Below are positions 1-9,256 of a DNA stretch of 64,000 bases, one piece after another. The stretch is from Lachnospiraceae bacterium (GTDB lineage Bacteria > Bacillota > Clostridia > Lachnospirales > Lachnospiraceae), in contig JAAWRC010000003.1 in the NCBI GenBank assembly GCA_022800815.1, positions 49,417-113,416 of the forward strand, in the 5' to 3' direction. Both the position numbers and the translations under genes were made by a program. Position 1 is the first letter of the stretch; every line of letters starts with the position of its first letter. The notes beneath the pieces were generated by a model. That model saw only the letters and a list, made by a program, of their open reading frames with translations. It had not been told where the DNA came from and ran no database searches.

Positions 1-709
1 TCTCCGGCTTTCCCAGGCTTTCCCCGATGATATTATGGATGATGGTATTGAGCCGCTCTCTTACGGTATGCCCCAAAACGTCCGTATATTCCGCCGGGAG
101 CTCCTCTTCCGTCAGAATCCCCGCCCGGATGGCATCGTCGATGTCATGGTTTATGTAGGCGATCTTGTCGGAAATCCGCACCACCTTCCCCTCCAGGGTG
201 GAAGGATTCCCCGAAGTCCTGTGGTTCAGGATGCCGTCCCGCACTTCCCAGGTGAGGTTCAGCCCCACCCCGTCCTTCTCCAACCGCTCCACCACCCGAA
301 CGCTCTGCTTATAATGAGCGAAACCACCGGTACAGACGGAATTAAGGGCCGCCTCCCCCGCATGGCCGAAGGGGGTGTGACCCAGGTCGTGACCGAGGGC
401 AATAGCCTCCGTCAGCTCCTCGTTGAGCCGCAGGGACTTGGAGATGCTCCTGGCGATCTGAGCCACCTCCAGGGTGTGAGTCAGCCTGGTCCGGTAATGG
501 TCGCCCACCGGTGAGAGAAAGACCTGCGTCTTGTGCTTTAAGCGGCGGAAGGACTTGGAGTGAAGGATCCGGTCCCGGTCCCTTTGGTAGGCGGGCCGGA
601 TGTCGCAGGGCTCCTCCTCCCTCTGCCGCCCCCTGGTGTTCTTGCTGAGGGCCGCATAGGGGCTGAACGTGGCCTCCTCCAGTGCCTCCAGCTGCTCCCT
701 GATATTCAT
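1..709 (-). CDS. dgt: dGTPase-like HD-domain triphosphohydrolase (3' part cut by window edge)
   Basis: The first 236 codons of a deoxyguanosinetriphosphate triphosphohydrolase-like protein, which hydrolyses dGTP (or other dNTPs) to the nucleoside and tripolyphosphate in the cytoplasm. The start ([12 protein letters not shown]) is preceded by AAGGAGG at 717-723. Visible signatures are the N-terminal [20 protein letters not shown] region typical of the family and the HD metal site ([10 protein letters not shown], then [15 protein letters not shown]). The rest of the enzyme lies beyond position 1. It diverges from the sodium transporter gene, with about 310 bp between them. In this phylum the gene often sits ahead of dnaG and rpoD, but that side is outside the window. 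Family assignment is secure; substrate preference cannot be read here. Confidence 0.93.
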   Translation of the reverse strand, partial: MNIREQLEALEEATFSPYAALSKNTRGRQREEEPCDIRPAYQRDRDRILHSKSFRRLKHKTQVFLSPVGDHYRTRLTHTLEVAQIARSISKSLRLNEELTEAIALGHDLGHTPFGHAGEAALNSVCTGGFAHYKQSVRVVERLEKDGVGLNLTWEVRDGILNHRTSGNPSTLEGKVVRISDKIAYINHDIDDAIRAGILTEEELPAEYTDVLGHTVRERLNTIIHNIIGESLGKPE

Positions 710-808
710 TGTCCCGCCTCCTTGCATATTTTGTTTTTCTTTCCGTGCGATCTTCCACAGTCTTTTGACAATCTTCTATAAAAAAGATTTTTCTGTAACC
801 TCTCTATG

Positions 809-836
809 AGTATACCACATTCCCTTTGAATAGCAA
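809..836 (-). promoter_or_regulatory. Candidate sigma-A promoter of the dGTPase gene
   Basis: On the minus strand TTGCTA (831-836) and TATACT (809-814) are separated by 16 bp, about 100 bp upstream of the dGTPase start codon in an AT-rich intergenic region. The match is 4/6 and 5/6 to consensus. Confidence 0.45.
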
Positions 837-959
837 AGAAAATCCCATCGCCTTTTTTTGATATTTTTACAAAAACGAGAAAAAATAAAAATAGGGAAAA
901 AATAGAGAATTCTCCAGTAATATAATTTTTAGGATTTTCACGGAAAATTCACTTTTCCC

Positions 960-988
960 TTGTCCCCTCGTCAATTTTATTGTAAACT
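960..988 (+). promoter_or_regulatory. Candidate sigma-A promoter of the sodium-dependent transporter
   Basis: TTGTCC (960-965), a 17-bp spacer and TAAACT (983-988), followed 20 bp later by the GGAGGG ribosome site. A second TATAAT at 921-926 has no convincing -35 box. The 710-1019 intergenic stretch is AT-rich and otherwise shows nothing. Confidence 0.42.
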
Positions 989-1019
989 AGAGAGAAATGA
1001 CTATTTTGGAGGGAAAAGC

Positions 1020-2375
1020 ATGGAACAAACGACAAAAAGAAGCAGCTTCTCCGGAAAGCTGGGATTCGTCCTGGCTGCCGCAGGCTCTGCGGTGGGACTG
1101 GGCAATATCTGGCGGTTTCCGTATCTGGCGGCCAAATACGGCGGAGGAATCTTCCTTCTGGTCTACCTGATTCTGGCCGTGACCTTCGGCTTTGCCCTGA
1201 TGGTGGCGGAGATCGCCATCGGCAGGAAGACCAGGCAGAGTGCCATCCACGCCTACGGCGTCCTGGACAAACGGTTCCGCTTCCTGGGGCCGCTCGCATC
1301 CCTGGTGCCCATCATCATCACGCCCTACTACTGCGTGATCGGCGGCTGGGTCATCAAGTATCTGTCCGTCTACGCAACCGGCGGCGGACATACCCTGGCG
1401 GGGGATAACTATTTCACAGAGTTTATCTCCTCCGTCTCGCCCATGGTATGGTTCATCGTCTTCGTGGCCATCACCGTGATCATCGTCATGACCGGCGTGG
1501 AGAAGGGCGTGGAGAAGGTCAGCAAGGTCATGATGCCCCTTCTGGTACTGCTCTCATTGGGAATCGCCATCTACTGTCTGACTCTTCCCGGAGCCATGGA
1601 GGGCGTGGTCTACTACCTGAAACCGGATTTCAGCAAGTTTTCCGCAACCACGATCTTAGCCGCCATGGGACAGTTATTCTACTCCATGTCCCTGGCCATG
1701 GGCATCATGATTACCTACGGCTCCTACATGAAGAAGGATTCCCATCTGACGGCCTCCGTCCATCAGATTGAGATTTTTGACACGGGCATCGCCTTCTTAG
1801 CCGGCCTGATGGTCATCCCCGCCGTGTTCTCCTTCACCGGGGGCGCAGACATTAATGCGGGACCAGGCCTCATGTTCATGACGCTCCCGAAGGTGTTCGG
1901 AAGCATTGCGGTCACCAACACTATCGGAACCCTGTTCTTCCTGCTGGTGTTGTTTGCGGCTCTCACCTCCGCCATCTCCCTGACGGAGACGGTGGTGTCC
2001 ATCCTCTGCGACAAGACGGGGATGAAGCGGACGACCAGCTGTATCGTGACGGCGGTGATCATCATCGGCCTGGGAAGCCTGTCGGCCCTCGGCTACGGCG
2101 CTCTCGCCCAGGTCCAGATCATCGGCATGGCCTTCCTGGACTTCTTCGACTTCGTCAGCAACAGTATCCTGATGCCCGTCGTGGCTTTCCTGACCTGCAT
2201 CCTGGTGGGCTATGTCGTCAAGCCCCCGGCCATCATAGAGGAAGCGGAGGCGGAGGGGGCGACCTTCAAGGGAAGAGGGCTGTTCGTCTTCGTCATCAAG
2301 TACCTTGCGCCCATCTGCATCGTGGCAATCCTTATAAGCTCCGTGCTGAGCGCATTCGGCATCATCAGCATTTAA
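1020..2375 (+). CDS. Sodium-dependent transporter, NSS (neurotransmitter:sodium symporter) family
   Basis: A 451-residue polytopic inner-membrane symporter of the LeuT/MhsT/TnaT type, expected to import an amino acid with Na+. The first helix carries the family signature around residues 20-40 (GSAVGLGNIWRFPYLAAKYG), which forms the unwound Na+/substrate site. Hydrophobic segments continue to the C-terminus in the bacterial pattern of 11-12 helices. I chose the ATG at 1020 because GGAGGG lies 7 bp upstream; an upstream in-frame extension to 960 has no ribosome site. It appears monocistronic, with its own promoter before it and a strong hairpin terminator after it. The substrate cannot be told from sequence alone. 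Confidence 0.93.
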   Translation: MEQTTKRSSFSGKLGFVLAAAGSAVGLGNIWRFPYLAAKYGGGIFLLVYLILAVTFGFALMVAEIAIGRKTRQSAIHAYGVLDKRFRFLGPLASLVPIIITPYYCVIGGWVIKYLSVYATGGGHTLAGDNYFTEFISSVSPMVWFIVFVAITVIIVMTGVEKGVEKVSKVMMPLLVLLSLGIAIYCLTLPGAMEGVVYYLKPDFSKFSATTILAAMGQLFYSMSLAMGIMITYGSYMKKDSHLTASVHQIEIFDTGIAFLAGLMVIPAVFSFTGGADINAGPGLMFMTLPKVFGSIAVTNTIGTLFFLLVLFAALTSAISLTETVVSILCDKTGMKRTTSCIVTAVIIIGLGSLSALGYGALAQVQIIGMAFLDFFDFVSNSILMPVVAFLTCILVGYVVKPPAIIEEAEAEGATFKGRGLFVFVIKYLAPICIVAILISSVLSAFGIISI

Positions 2376-2450
2376 GCGAACTGCACGAAGCCGGTATGAA
2401 CACGATTCGCCTGTATTTGACGGCATTTACCGACACATGATAACCAATGG

Positions 2451-2486
2451 CTGCCCGGCGGGCTTCCTTCCGGGCAGTTCTTTTTA
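2451..2486 (+). terminator. Intrinsic terminator after the sodium transporter
   Basis: CTGCCCGG (2451-2458) pairs with CCGGGCAG (2470-2477) across an 11-nt loop and is followed by TTCTTTTT. Confidence 0.88.
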
Positions 2487-2508
2487 AAAGCCTTTTTTAT
2501 ATAATTTT

Positions 2509-3183
2509 ATGAAGAAACTGCTATCGCACCTTCCCCTCGACGGACTGATCCCGCTTCTCACCTGTTTTCTGGTCAATGACTTTGTCTACTTCATCCTGCG
2601 GATCTTTATGGAAGGAGCGCACCACTACGACTTCACCACCCCCCTGGACCGGATGATTCCCTTCCGCCCGGAATGGGTCAGTATCTATTTTGTCTGCTAC
2701 GTGTTCTGGGTGGTCAACTATCTTCTGATTGCGGGAGGCGGCAAGGAACGGCTGTACCGCTTTGTGACGGCGGATATGCTCTCCCGTCTCGTCTGCGGAA
2801 TCTTTTTCGTACTGCTGCCGACCACCAACGTGCGGCCCGAGGTCGTCGGAGACGGGGTCTGGGAGGACATCATGCGGTGGCTCTACGCCATCGATGCGCC
2901 CACCAACCTGTTCCCGTCCATCCACTGCCTCACAAGCTGGTTCTGTTATGTCGGGCTCCGCGGACAGGAACGCATCCCGAAATGGTATCGGGCGTTTTCC
3001 CTGGTCTTCACGGTTCTCATCTGCCTGTCCACCCAGTTTACCAAGCAGCATTATCTGGTGGACGTGATCGGGGGCATCGGACTGGCACAGCTTTGCCATT
3101 CGCTGTCCTGGAAATTTGACTGGTATAAACCGTTCATGTGTTTTTTTGAAACCATCAACAAAAAAGTCTGGAGACATAACTAA
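2509..3183 (+). CDS. PAP2-superfamily membrane phosphatase
   Basis: A 224-residue protein with about six hydrophobic segments and the PAP2 (type 2 phosphatidic acid phosphatase) signature motifs: NLFPSIHCLTSW at about residues 131-142, holding the PSIH motif, and QFTKQHYLVDVIGG at about 173-186, holding the catalytic His and its Asp. The enzyme probably dephosphorylates a lipid phosphate at the membrane. It opens a same-strand group with an LPG-synthase-type protein, phosphatidylserine synthase and decarboxylase, so a role in glycerolipid turnover is likely. Oddly, the start codon lies only 23 bp after the upstream terminator's T-run and has no visible Shine-Dalgarno sequence; a TATAAT at 2500-2505 suggests a nearly leaderless message. 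Confidence 0.85.
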   Translation: MKKLLSHLPLDGLIPLLTCFLVNDFVYFILRIFMEGAHHYDFTTPLDRMIPFRPEWVSIYFVCYVFWVVNYLLIAGGGKERLYRFVTADMLSRLVCGIFFVLLPTTNVRPEVVGDGVWEDIMRWLYAIDAPTNLFPSIHCLTSWFCYVGLRGQERIPKWYRAFSLVFTVLICLSTQFTKQHYLVDVIGGIGLAQLCHSLSWKFDWYKPFMCFFETINKKVWRHN

Positions 3184-3228
3184 GGAATTTCGCACCGTAA
3201 AATTCCGTGACGGAAACAGGAAGGACTT

Positions 3229-4329
3229 ATGGGAAGTAAAAAAAAGAATCTATTAAACCTGGCGTTTTTGCTCACGGTCTTTTCTCTGACCATCTGGGCA
3301 GTATTCCGCGGGGAAGACCCTGACCTGGTCTTCTCCTACGTAAAAACCGCAAACCCCGTGTTTCTCCTTCTGGGAGTGCTGTGCGTGGTAACCTTTATCC
3401 TGGGGGAATCCCTGATCATCTGCTACCTGCTCCGGGTCCTGGGCTACAAGGTTCGGGCGGCAAGGTGTTATCTCTACTCCTTCGTCGGATTCTTTTTCAG
3501 CTGTATCACGCCGTCGGCCACCGGAGGTCAGCCAGCCCAGGTTTATTACATGAAGAAAGACCGGATTCCAATCCCCGAGTCCACCCTGGTCCTGATGATT
3601 GTCACCATCACCTACAAGCTGGTGCTGGTAGTCCTCGGAGTCCTCGTTTTCCTCCTCCGCCCTGTGCGCATCATGCATTATCTGGAGCCGGTCCTGTTCT
3701 GGATGTATCTGGGGCTGGCGTTGAACGTGTTCTGCGTCGTCTTCATGATGATTCTGGTGTTCCACCCGAAATTGGCCAAATGGATCATGGTAAAGGGCCT
3801 TAAGCTCCTGGAGCGATTCCACCTGCTCCGGAAAAAGGGGAAGCGGCTCAAACGGCTGGAGGCCTCCATGGACGATTACCATGCGGCCGGGGAGTTTTAC
3901 TGGAAACACAAGGCCGTGGTCATCAATGCTTTTCTGATTACCATCCTCCAGCGGCTCCTGCTCTTTTTCGTCACCTGGCTCACCTACAGGGCTTTCGGCT
4001 TCTCCGGGGAGAACGTTGTCACCATCGTCTGCCTGCAGGGGATGATCTCCCTGGCGGTTGACATGCTGCCCCTTCCCGGCGGCATGGGCATCAGCGAAAA
4101 GCTGTTTTTATCCATCTTCGCTCCCATACTCGGGCCGGACCTTCTCCTGCCCGCCATGATCGTGAGCCGTGGAATCAGCTATTATTCCCAGCTTTCCATC
4201 AGTGCGGTCATGACCGTGGTCGCACACTTTATCATTGGAAAAGGCGCTTCGAAAGATTCCGGCAGGAAGGATTCCGATTCCAAAGACGCAGCCTTGAACG
4301 ACTCAAACTCAGGAGGCAATGTAACATGA
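3229..4329 (+). CDS. Lysylphosphatidylglycerol synthase TM-region / UPF0104 (YbhN-type) membrane protein
   Basis: A 366-residue protein with about eight transmembrane helices, from residue 7 to about 335. It matches the flippase-like transmembrane domain family (LPG_synthase_TM) in the segments CITPSATGGQPAQVYYM and LPLPGGMGISEKLF, whose TPSATGGxPxQ and PxPGGxGxxE patterns are the usual family hallmarks. No soluble aminoacyl-transfer domain is present, so it is the stand-alone membrane part, often linked to lipid translocation. The tail from residue 337 is hydrophilic and rich in Ser, Asp and Lys. AGGAAGG precedes the ATG. The stop overlaps the next start as ATGA, implying translational coupling to phosphatidylserine synthase. 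Confidence 0.86.
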   Translation: MGSKKKNLLNLAFLLTVFSLTIWAVFRGEDPDLVFSYVKTANPVFLLLGVLCVVTFILGESLIICYLLRVLGYKVRAARCYLYSFVGFFFSCITPSATGGQPAQVYYMKKDRIPIPESTLVLMIVTITYKLVLVVLGVLVFLLRPVRIMHYLEPVLFWMYLGLALNVFCVVFMMILVFHPKLAKWIMVKGLKLLERFHLLRKKGKRLKRLEASMDDYHAAGEFYWKHKAVVINAFLITILQRLLLFFVTWLTYRAFGFSGENVVTIVCLQGMISLAVDMLPLPGGMGISEKLFLSIFAPILGPDLLLPAMIVSRGISYYSQLSISAVMTVVAHFIIGKGASKDSGRKDSDSKDAALNDSNSGGNVT

Positions 4330-5009
4330 TTGGATTTTATAACTATACGGTGGTCCTCACCTACGTAAGCCTGATCTCTTCCGTCTTCGGGATGACCCAG
4401 GCCATCCACGGGCATTTCAAGACCGCCATCTTCTGTCTGGCCCTCTCGGGCCTATGCGACATGTTCGACGGCAAGATCGCCCGCACCAAAAAGGACCGCA
4501 CCGAGGACGAAAAAGCCTTCGGTATCCAGATTGATTCCCTGTGCGACGTGGTCTGTTTCGGGGCCTTTCCCGCACTGATCTGCTATCTCCTGGGTGTCCG
4601 AGGCGTCCTGGGGCTGCTCGTCATCTCCATCTATTGCGTCTGCTCCGTGGTCCGTCTGGCCTTCTTTAACGTTCTGGAGGGGAAACGGCAGCAGACGGAG
4701 GGCGGCGCCAACCACTACTACCACGGGCTCCCCATCACCTCCATGTCAGTGGTGCTGCCCCTGATTTTCATGACCCAGTTCTTCCTTCCAGATTTCGCCT
4801 TCCTGGTACTGCTACATATCGTGCTCCTGGTGGTCGGGATCCTCTTCGTGGTGGATTTCCGCTTCCGGAAGCCAAATAACAAGACCCTGGCCGTGCTGGT
4901 ATTTATCGTGGCCGCCGCCCTGGCTGCCCTGGTGATCTACAGTACCTTCCGGGTTCCGAGGCACTACGAGGACAGCAGTCCCATCATTGATAAAATATTT
5001 GAGGAGTGA
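4326..5009 (+). CDS. pssA: CDP-alcohol phosphatidyltransferase, probable phosphatidylserine synthase
   Basis: A 227-residue membrane enzyme with the CDP-alcohol phosphatidyltransferase motif D-x2-D-G-x2-A-R-x-n-G-x3-D-x3-D (CDMFDGKIARTKKD, then GIQIDSLCD) at about residues 38-70. It should transfer the phosphatidyl group of CDP-diacylglycerol to serine. The product assignment is strengthened by the directly following phosphatidylserine decarboxylase gene. About six further hydrophobic helices follow. Translation is coupled by ATGA to the upstream gene, and the stop at 5009 lies only 20 bp before the decarboxylase start. Length is at the short end for PssA, as usual in Gram-positives. Confidence 0.92.
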   Translation: MIGFYNYTVVLTYVSLISSVFGMTQAIHGHFKTAIFCLALSGLCDMFDGKIARTKKDRTEDEKAFGIQIDSLCDVVCFGAFPALICYLLGVRGVLGLLVISIYCVCSVVRLAFFNVLEGKRQQTEGGANHYYHGLPITSMSVVLPLIFMTQFFLPDFAFLVLLHIVLLVVGILFVVDFRFRKPNNKTLAVLVFIVAAALAALVIYSTFRVPRHYEDSSPIIDKIFEE

Positions 5010-5029
5010 CGGAGGAAGGGGCGGCACCG

Positions 5030-5947
5030 ATGATTTATAAAACAAGAGATGGAAGCGAGATTCGGGGCAATGAGGGGCAGGACCGGTTTCTGGCGGCCCT
5101 CTACGGCACACGGGCGGGGCGGGCGGCGGTCCGGTTCCTCGTCCGGCCGGCGGTGTCCAAAATCGGCGGGGCCTTTTTGAACAGCGCCTTTTCCCGACTC
5201 CTGATCAAGCCCTTCGTGGAAAAAAACCAGATAGACTTAAGTCTGTACGAGCCGGAACAGTACCCGTCCTACAACGCCTTCTTCACCAGAAAGATCCGGA
5301 GCGGTCTGCGGCCTTTCGACACCCGCCCCTCCCATCTGGTCAGCCCCTGTGATGCCAAGCTTACGGTCTGCCCGGTTTCGGAGGGGGGGCGCCTTCTCGT
5401 CAAGGAGACCGCCTACACGGTGATAAGTCTTCTAAGGGACGAGAAACTGGCCCGCCGCTACTATGGCGGGCAGGCCCTGATTTTCCGACTGACGGTGGAT
5501 GACTACCACCACTATTTCTACCCGGCGGACGGAAGGAAAAGCCGGAACCGGACGATCCCCGGCGTTCTCCACACGGTGAATCCCGCCGCCGGTGACGTCT
5601 ATCCCATTTACAAGGAAAATTTCAGACAGTACTGCCTCATAAAGACCTCCGCTTTCGGCACCATCCTCATGATGGAGGTGGGCGCCCTGATGGTGGGAAA
5701 AATCAAAAACCATCACCCGGAGGCCAGAGCCGTATCCCGGGGAGAGGAGAAGGGATATTTCGAATTCGGCGGCTCCACGGTGATCCTCCTTTTGCAGCCA
5801 GGTGCGGCGAGGCTGGACGCCGATCTCCTGAATAACAGCCTGGAGGGAGCGGAGACCATCGTGAAGGCCGGGGAGAGGATCGGACAACAATCAAATATTG
5901 ACGAGGAGAAGGAGACAGATGCTTTCCATCGCAGACACGACGGCTAA
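5030..5947 (+). CDS. psd: Phosphatidylserine decarboxylase proenzyme
   Basis: A 305-residue enzyme that converts phosphatidylserine to phosphatidylethanolamine at the membrane. The proenzyme self-cleaves at a Gly-Ser bond to create a pyruvoyl group; the site is visible as FGGSTVILL near residue 246 (GGST, as in type II enzymes). The substrate-domain motif DDYHHYFYP is also present. I chose the ATG at 5030, preceded by GGAGGAAGGGG (5011-5021), over a GTG at 5006 that overlaps the previous gene. Together with pssA it completes a PE pathway. The last 14 codons fall inside a large quasi-palindrome (5905-5994), so the C-terminus may have been remodelled. Confidence 0.94.
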   Translation: MIYKTRDGSEIRGNEGQDRFLAALYGTRAGRAAVRFLVRPAVSKIGGAFLNSAFSRLLIKPFVEKNQIDLSLYEPEQYPSYNAFFTRKIRSGLRPFDTRPSHLVSPCDAKLTVCPVSEGGRLLVKETAYTVISLLRDEKLARRYYGGQALIFRLTVDDYHHYFYPADGRKSRNRTIPGVLHTVNPAAGDVYPIYKENFRQYCLIKTSAFGTILMMEVGALMVGKIKNHHPEARAVSRGEEKGYFEFGGSTVILLLQPGAARLDADLLNNSLEGAETIVKAGERIGQQSNIDEEKETDAFHRRHDG

Positions 5948-5994
5948 AACCGGCCGTCTATCGTCTGCTCACGGAAACATCTGTCTCCTTCTCC
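5905..5994. repeat. Large quasi-palindrome between convergent psd and kinase genes
   Basis: A 17-bp arm at 5905-5921 (starts GGAGAAGGAG, ends ACAGATG) has an exact inverted copy at 5978-5994. Inside, TTTCCAT/ACGGAAA, GCAGAC/GTCTGC and GACGGC/GCCGTC also pair, so the 90 nt could fold into one imperfect stem of about 40 bp. Neither end has a clear T-run. Each arm carries a ribosome-site-plus-ATG (AAGGAGACAGATG). Confidence 0.8.
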
Positions 5995-6004
5995 CCATGC
6001 TTTC

Positions 6005-9000
6005 TTATGCGCTCTGCTCCCGCAGCACCCTGCTCAGGGTTGCGAAAAGGTTCTCCACGTCGATGGGCTTTGCGATATGGCCATTCATCCCGCAGGCCAG
6101 CGCCGCCCGTTTGTCCTCCTCAAAGGCATTGGCCGTCATGGCCAAAATCGGCACGTTCGCCAGTTCCTTGTTCTCCAGCTTCCGGATGAGCCTGGCCGCC
6201 TCGTGACCGTTCATCACCGGCATCTGAACATCCATCAGCACCAGCTGGTAATAGCCTGGTTCCGAAATGCGCAGCATCTCCACGGCCTTCTCTCCGTTTC
6301 CTGCCACGTCCACCGTGAATCCCGCATCCGTCAGGAGTTCCGTCGCAATCTCCTGGTTCAGCTCATTGTCCTCGGCCAGAAGAATCCGCCCGGTCTCAAT
6401 CTTCTTCAGCCCCTCTCCGCACTTCTCCCTGTCCCGCTCCTCTCCATTGACAATGGAATAGAGACAGCTCCGAAGCTCCGACAAAAACAGCGGCTTGCTG
6501 CAAAACGCCGTGACACCGGCCTCCTTCGCCTCCTCCTCAATGTCCGTCCAGTCATAGGCCGTCAGAACGATGACCGGCACGTCCTCCTTCATTTCCTTGC
6601 GGATTCTCCTGGTAACCTCGATCCCATTCATGTCCGGCAGGAACCAGTCAATGATATAAACCTTGTACTCGTCCCCCCGCATCAGCGCCTGCCGGGTGCG
6701 CAGAACGGCCTCCTTTCCGGACAGGGTCCATTCTGCCCGCATCCCGATCTGTCCCAACATGTAGGACACGCTGTCACAGGTGTTGAAATCGTCGTCCACC
6801 ACCAGAGCCCGGCAGTCTTTCAGCTCCGGAATGTCCTGGGGCCCCTTCCCCGTCGAATCCAGACGGAAGGTAAAGGAAACCACAAATTCCGTCCCCACCC
6901 CTTCCTTGCTCTTCACCTCGATGGAGCCGTTCATCATGTCCACGATGTTTTTCGTGATCGCCATCCCGAGGCCAGTGCCCTGGATCCCGCTGATCGTCGT
7001 ATTTTTCTCCCGCTCAAAGGGCTCAAAAATGTGGGAAATGAACTCCTCGCTCATGCCGATGCCGGTATCCCGGATGTAAAACTCATAGTTGGCATAGCCC
7101 GCAGGGGCTCCCGGCCTCTCAATAATCCGCATGGTAATGATGCCGCCCATGCCGGTATATTTGATCGCATTGCCGAGAAGATTTAAAAGTACCTGGTTGA
7201 GCCGCAGCTTGTCACAGTAAATCTCCTCGTCAAACACGTCCACCGTGTCAATATAAAATTCCAGCTGCTTGGCGTGAATGTCGGCCTGCACGATATTGCG
7301 CAGCCCGTGGAGAATGTCGGGCAGACAGCAGGGCTTCTCCTCCAGGTGCATCTTTCCGCTCTCAATCCGGCTCATGTCCAGCACGTCGTTGATGAGGCTC
7401 AGGAGGTGGTTTCCGGAGGTCATGATCTTCTTCAAATATTCCTTCACCTGCTCCTGGCGCTCAATATGGGTGAGGGCCAGCGCCGTAAAGCCGACGATGG
7501 CGTTCATGGGCGTGCGGATGTCGTGGGACATGTTGGAGAGGAAGGCGCTCTTGGCCTTGTTGGCCCGATTTGCCTGCATCAGCGCATCCTCCAGCAGGCT
7601 CTTCTGCTCCATCTCCCTCCGAATCTCCGCATCCACGCTGCGAAATCCCAAAACGATTCCATGGTTTTCCGTCCACTCGCCCGCCCGCACCACCTTGATC
7701 TGGAAATATCTCATATTTCCATTTTTAAAAGTGCGGTAATTCCGGTGACACTGCCGCTCCTTCGCCAGCTCCCGCTTAAGGCCCTCCCGGCAGGCCAGCT
7801 CCTCAAGTCCCGTTCGGTCCTCCTCGTGGACGAACTCCTCTATGTAACGCCCCATGCACTCGTCCAGGGAAAGCTCCCCACCAAAAATTTCTTCCAGGAC
7901 GCAGTCTCCGTTCTCCTCATGGCGAAGCCGGTTTCCCGTCCCCGTGTCCAGGTCAAAGAAACAGACCAGCGTGTAATCCATGCTCAGGGCATGGACCAGC
8001 TCCATCTGCCGTCTCTCATGCTCCCTCTCCTGCAGCTTCTGGGCCGTACAATCCAGAAGAAACCGCTGATAAAACCGCTCCCCGTCCTCCTCCAAAAGCT
8101 TGATGTTCCCCATCACGTGCAAAATATCCCCGTTCTTATGAAGAACGCGGTATTCCACGCTGACGCTGTCCCCCTCCGTCTTCAAATCCGTGATCGCCCT
8201 CCGAAGATAGGGCTTATCCTCGTCCAGTACCGAATTCGCCACCACGAAAAATCCGTCCGCCTCCATCTCCTCCTGGGTTTCATAACCCAGGATGTTAAGG
8301 GCCGCCCGGTTGACGCTTAAAATTCTGGAGCCGTCCGTGGTGTGACACATGACGCCGCAGTCCATGGTCGTAAAAATGGTCTCCAACGTATGATTTTTCT
8401 GTATGATCTCCTGCTCGTAGGCCCGCTCCTGGGTCACGTCGATGGCCACTCCCACCGTGCCCATCACGCTGCCGTCCAGGTCATAGAGGGGAGATTTGTA
8501 GGTGGTCAGGAGTTTTGTCCCGTCCCCGGTCTGGACGCATTCCTCGGACACGCAGGTCTCCCGCTTCGTCATCACGATCCGCTCCGACTCGATGCAGGCC
8601 GGGTCGTCCTCCTCCACGTCCCAGATGTAGGCGTGGCCCCGGCCCTCCACCTGCCGCTTCGTCTTGTTCACGGTCCGGCAGAAGCTGTCGTTGACCTTCT
8701 CATGGATGCCGTCCTTGTCCTTGTACCAGATCAGGTTGGGAACGTGGTTAATGGTGGCCTCCAGATACTGGCCGGTCTGCCAGGCGTCCTTCCTCTCTTT
8801 ACATACCTGCTGCCACCGCAAAATGCGGAACCGGATCTCCGCCTCCGACATGGGAAGCTTCCAGATATCCGAAACCCCCGCCAGAACGTCCTCCGCCCGC
8901 CAGGAATCTGCCTCCGAAACGCCCTCTGCTCCCGCTCTCCCGGCTGTCAATAACGCCGCCAGGCGCCCTTCCTCCGCCAGCAGGAAAAGCTCCGCCTCCC

Positions 9001-9217
9001 GGCGTTTTCCCGAGAGCAGCTTCCGAAGCTCTCCATCCGTCCGCATCCCCTGCAGATTCACAAAAATCACGTCTGCCGATGCCAAAAGCGCCTCGTCCGT
9101 CTCCCCGCTCCAGGAAAACTCGTGGGTGAAAGACGCTAACGGAGCGGTCTCCTTTATCATTTCAAATACCCCGCAGTGCTGTCCGGCAAAATAGAAATGC
9201 AGATGGCAATGATACAT
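6005..9217 (-). CDS. Hybrid sensor histidine kinase with PAS domains and two receiver domains
   Basis: A 1070-residue protein without membrane helices, so probably a cytoplasmic sensor. In order: an N-terminal region of unclear fold (1-140), PAS domains at about 145-270, 280-395 and 400-535, a HisKA domain with phospho-accepting His in SNMSHDIRTPMN (about 563), an HATPase domain (N-box NLLGNAIKYT near 681, G-box GTGLGMAITKN), a receiver with Asp in DWFLPDMNG (about 855) and a second receiver with Asp in LMDVQMPVMNG (about 995). No separate regulator or Hpt gene is adjacent. GGAGGAA precedes the ATG and a strong promoter lies 40 bp upstream. It follows the glycan operon on the same strand, but its own promoter argues against simple co-transcription. 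The signal is unknown. Confidence 0.93.
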   Translation of the reverse strand: MYHCHLHFYFAGQHCGVFEMIKETAPLASFTHEFSWSGETDEALLASADVIFVNLQGMRTDGELRKLLSGKRREAELFLLAEEGRLAALLTAGRAGAEGVSEADSWRAEDVLAGVSDIWKLPMSEAEIRFRILRWQQVCKERKDAWQTGQYLEATINHVPNLIWYKDKDGIHEKVNDSFCRTVNKTKRQVEGRGHAYIWDVEEDDPACIESERIVMTKRETCVSEECVQTGDGTKLLTTYKSPLYDLDGSVMGTVGVAIDVTQERAYEQEIIQKNHTLETIFTTMDCGVMCHTTDGSRILSVNRAALNILGYETQEEMEADGFFVVANSVLDEDKPYLRRAITDLKTEGDSVSVEYRVLHKNGDILHVMGNIKLLEEDGERFYQRFLLDCTAQKLQEREHERRQMELVHALSMDYTLVCFFDLDTGTGNRLRHEENGDCVLEEIFGGELSLDECMGRYIEEFVHEEDRTGLEELACREGLKRELAKERQCHRNYRTFKNGNMRYFQIKVVRAGEWTENHGIVLGFRSVDAEIRREMEQKSLLEDALMQANRANKAKSAFLSNMSHDIRTPMNAIVGFTALALTHIERQEQVKEYLKKIMTSGNHLLSLINDVLDMSRIESGKMHLEEKPCCLPDILHGLRNIVQADIHAKQLEFYIDTVDVFDEEIYCDKLRLNQVLLNLLGNAIKYTGMGGIITMRIIERPGAPAGYANYEFYIRDTGIGMSEEFISHIFEPFEREKNTTISGIQGTGLGMAITKNIVDMMNGSIEVKSKEGVGTEFVVSFTFRLDSTGKGPQDIPELKDCRALVVDDDFNTCDSVSYMLGQIGMRAEWTLSGKEAVLRTRQALMRGDEYKVYIIDWFLPDMNGIEVTRRIRKEMKEDVPVIVLTAYDWTDIEEEAKEAGVTAFCSKPLFLSELRSCLYSIVNGEERDREKCGEGLKKIETGRILLAEDNELNQEIATELLTDAGFTVDVAGNGEKAVEMLRISEPGYYQLVLMDVQMPVMNGHEAARLIRKLENKELANVPILAMTANAFEEDKRAALACGMNGHIAKPIDVENLFATLSRVLREQSA

Positions 9218-9256
9218 TTCCCGTTCCTCCCATGCATGTAAATGGCTCTACCTGCT

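Noticed and set aside
5898..6206. Small plus-strand gene beginning in the quasi-palindrome (ATG 5920)
   Set aside because: It has AAGGAG in front but runs antisense to the second receiver domain of the kinase, and its sequence resembles nothing; more likely a relic of a displaced gene start.
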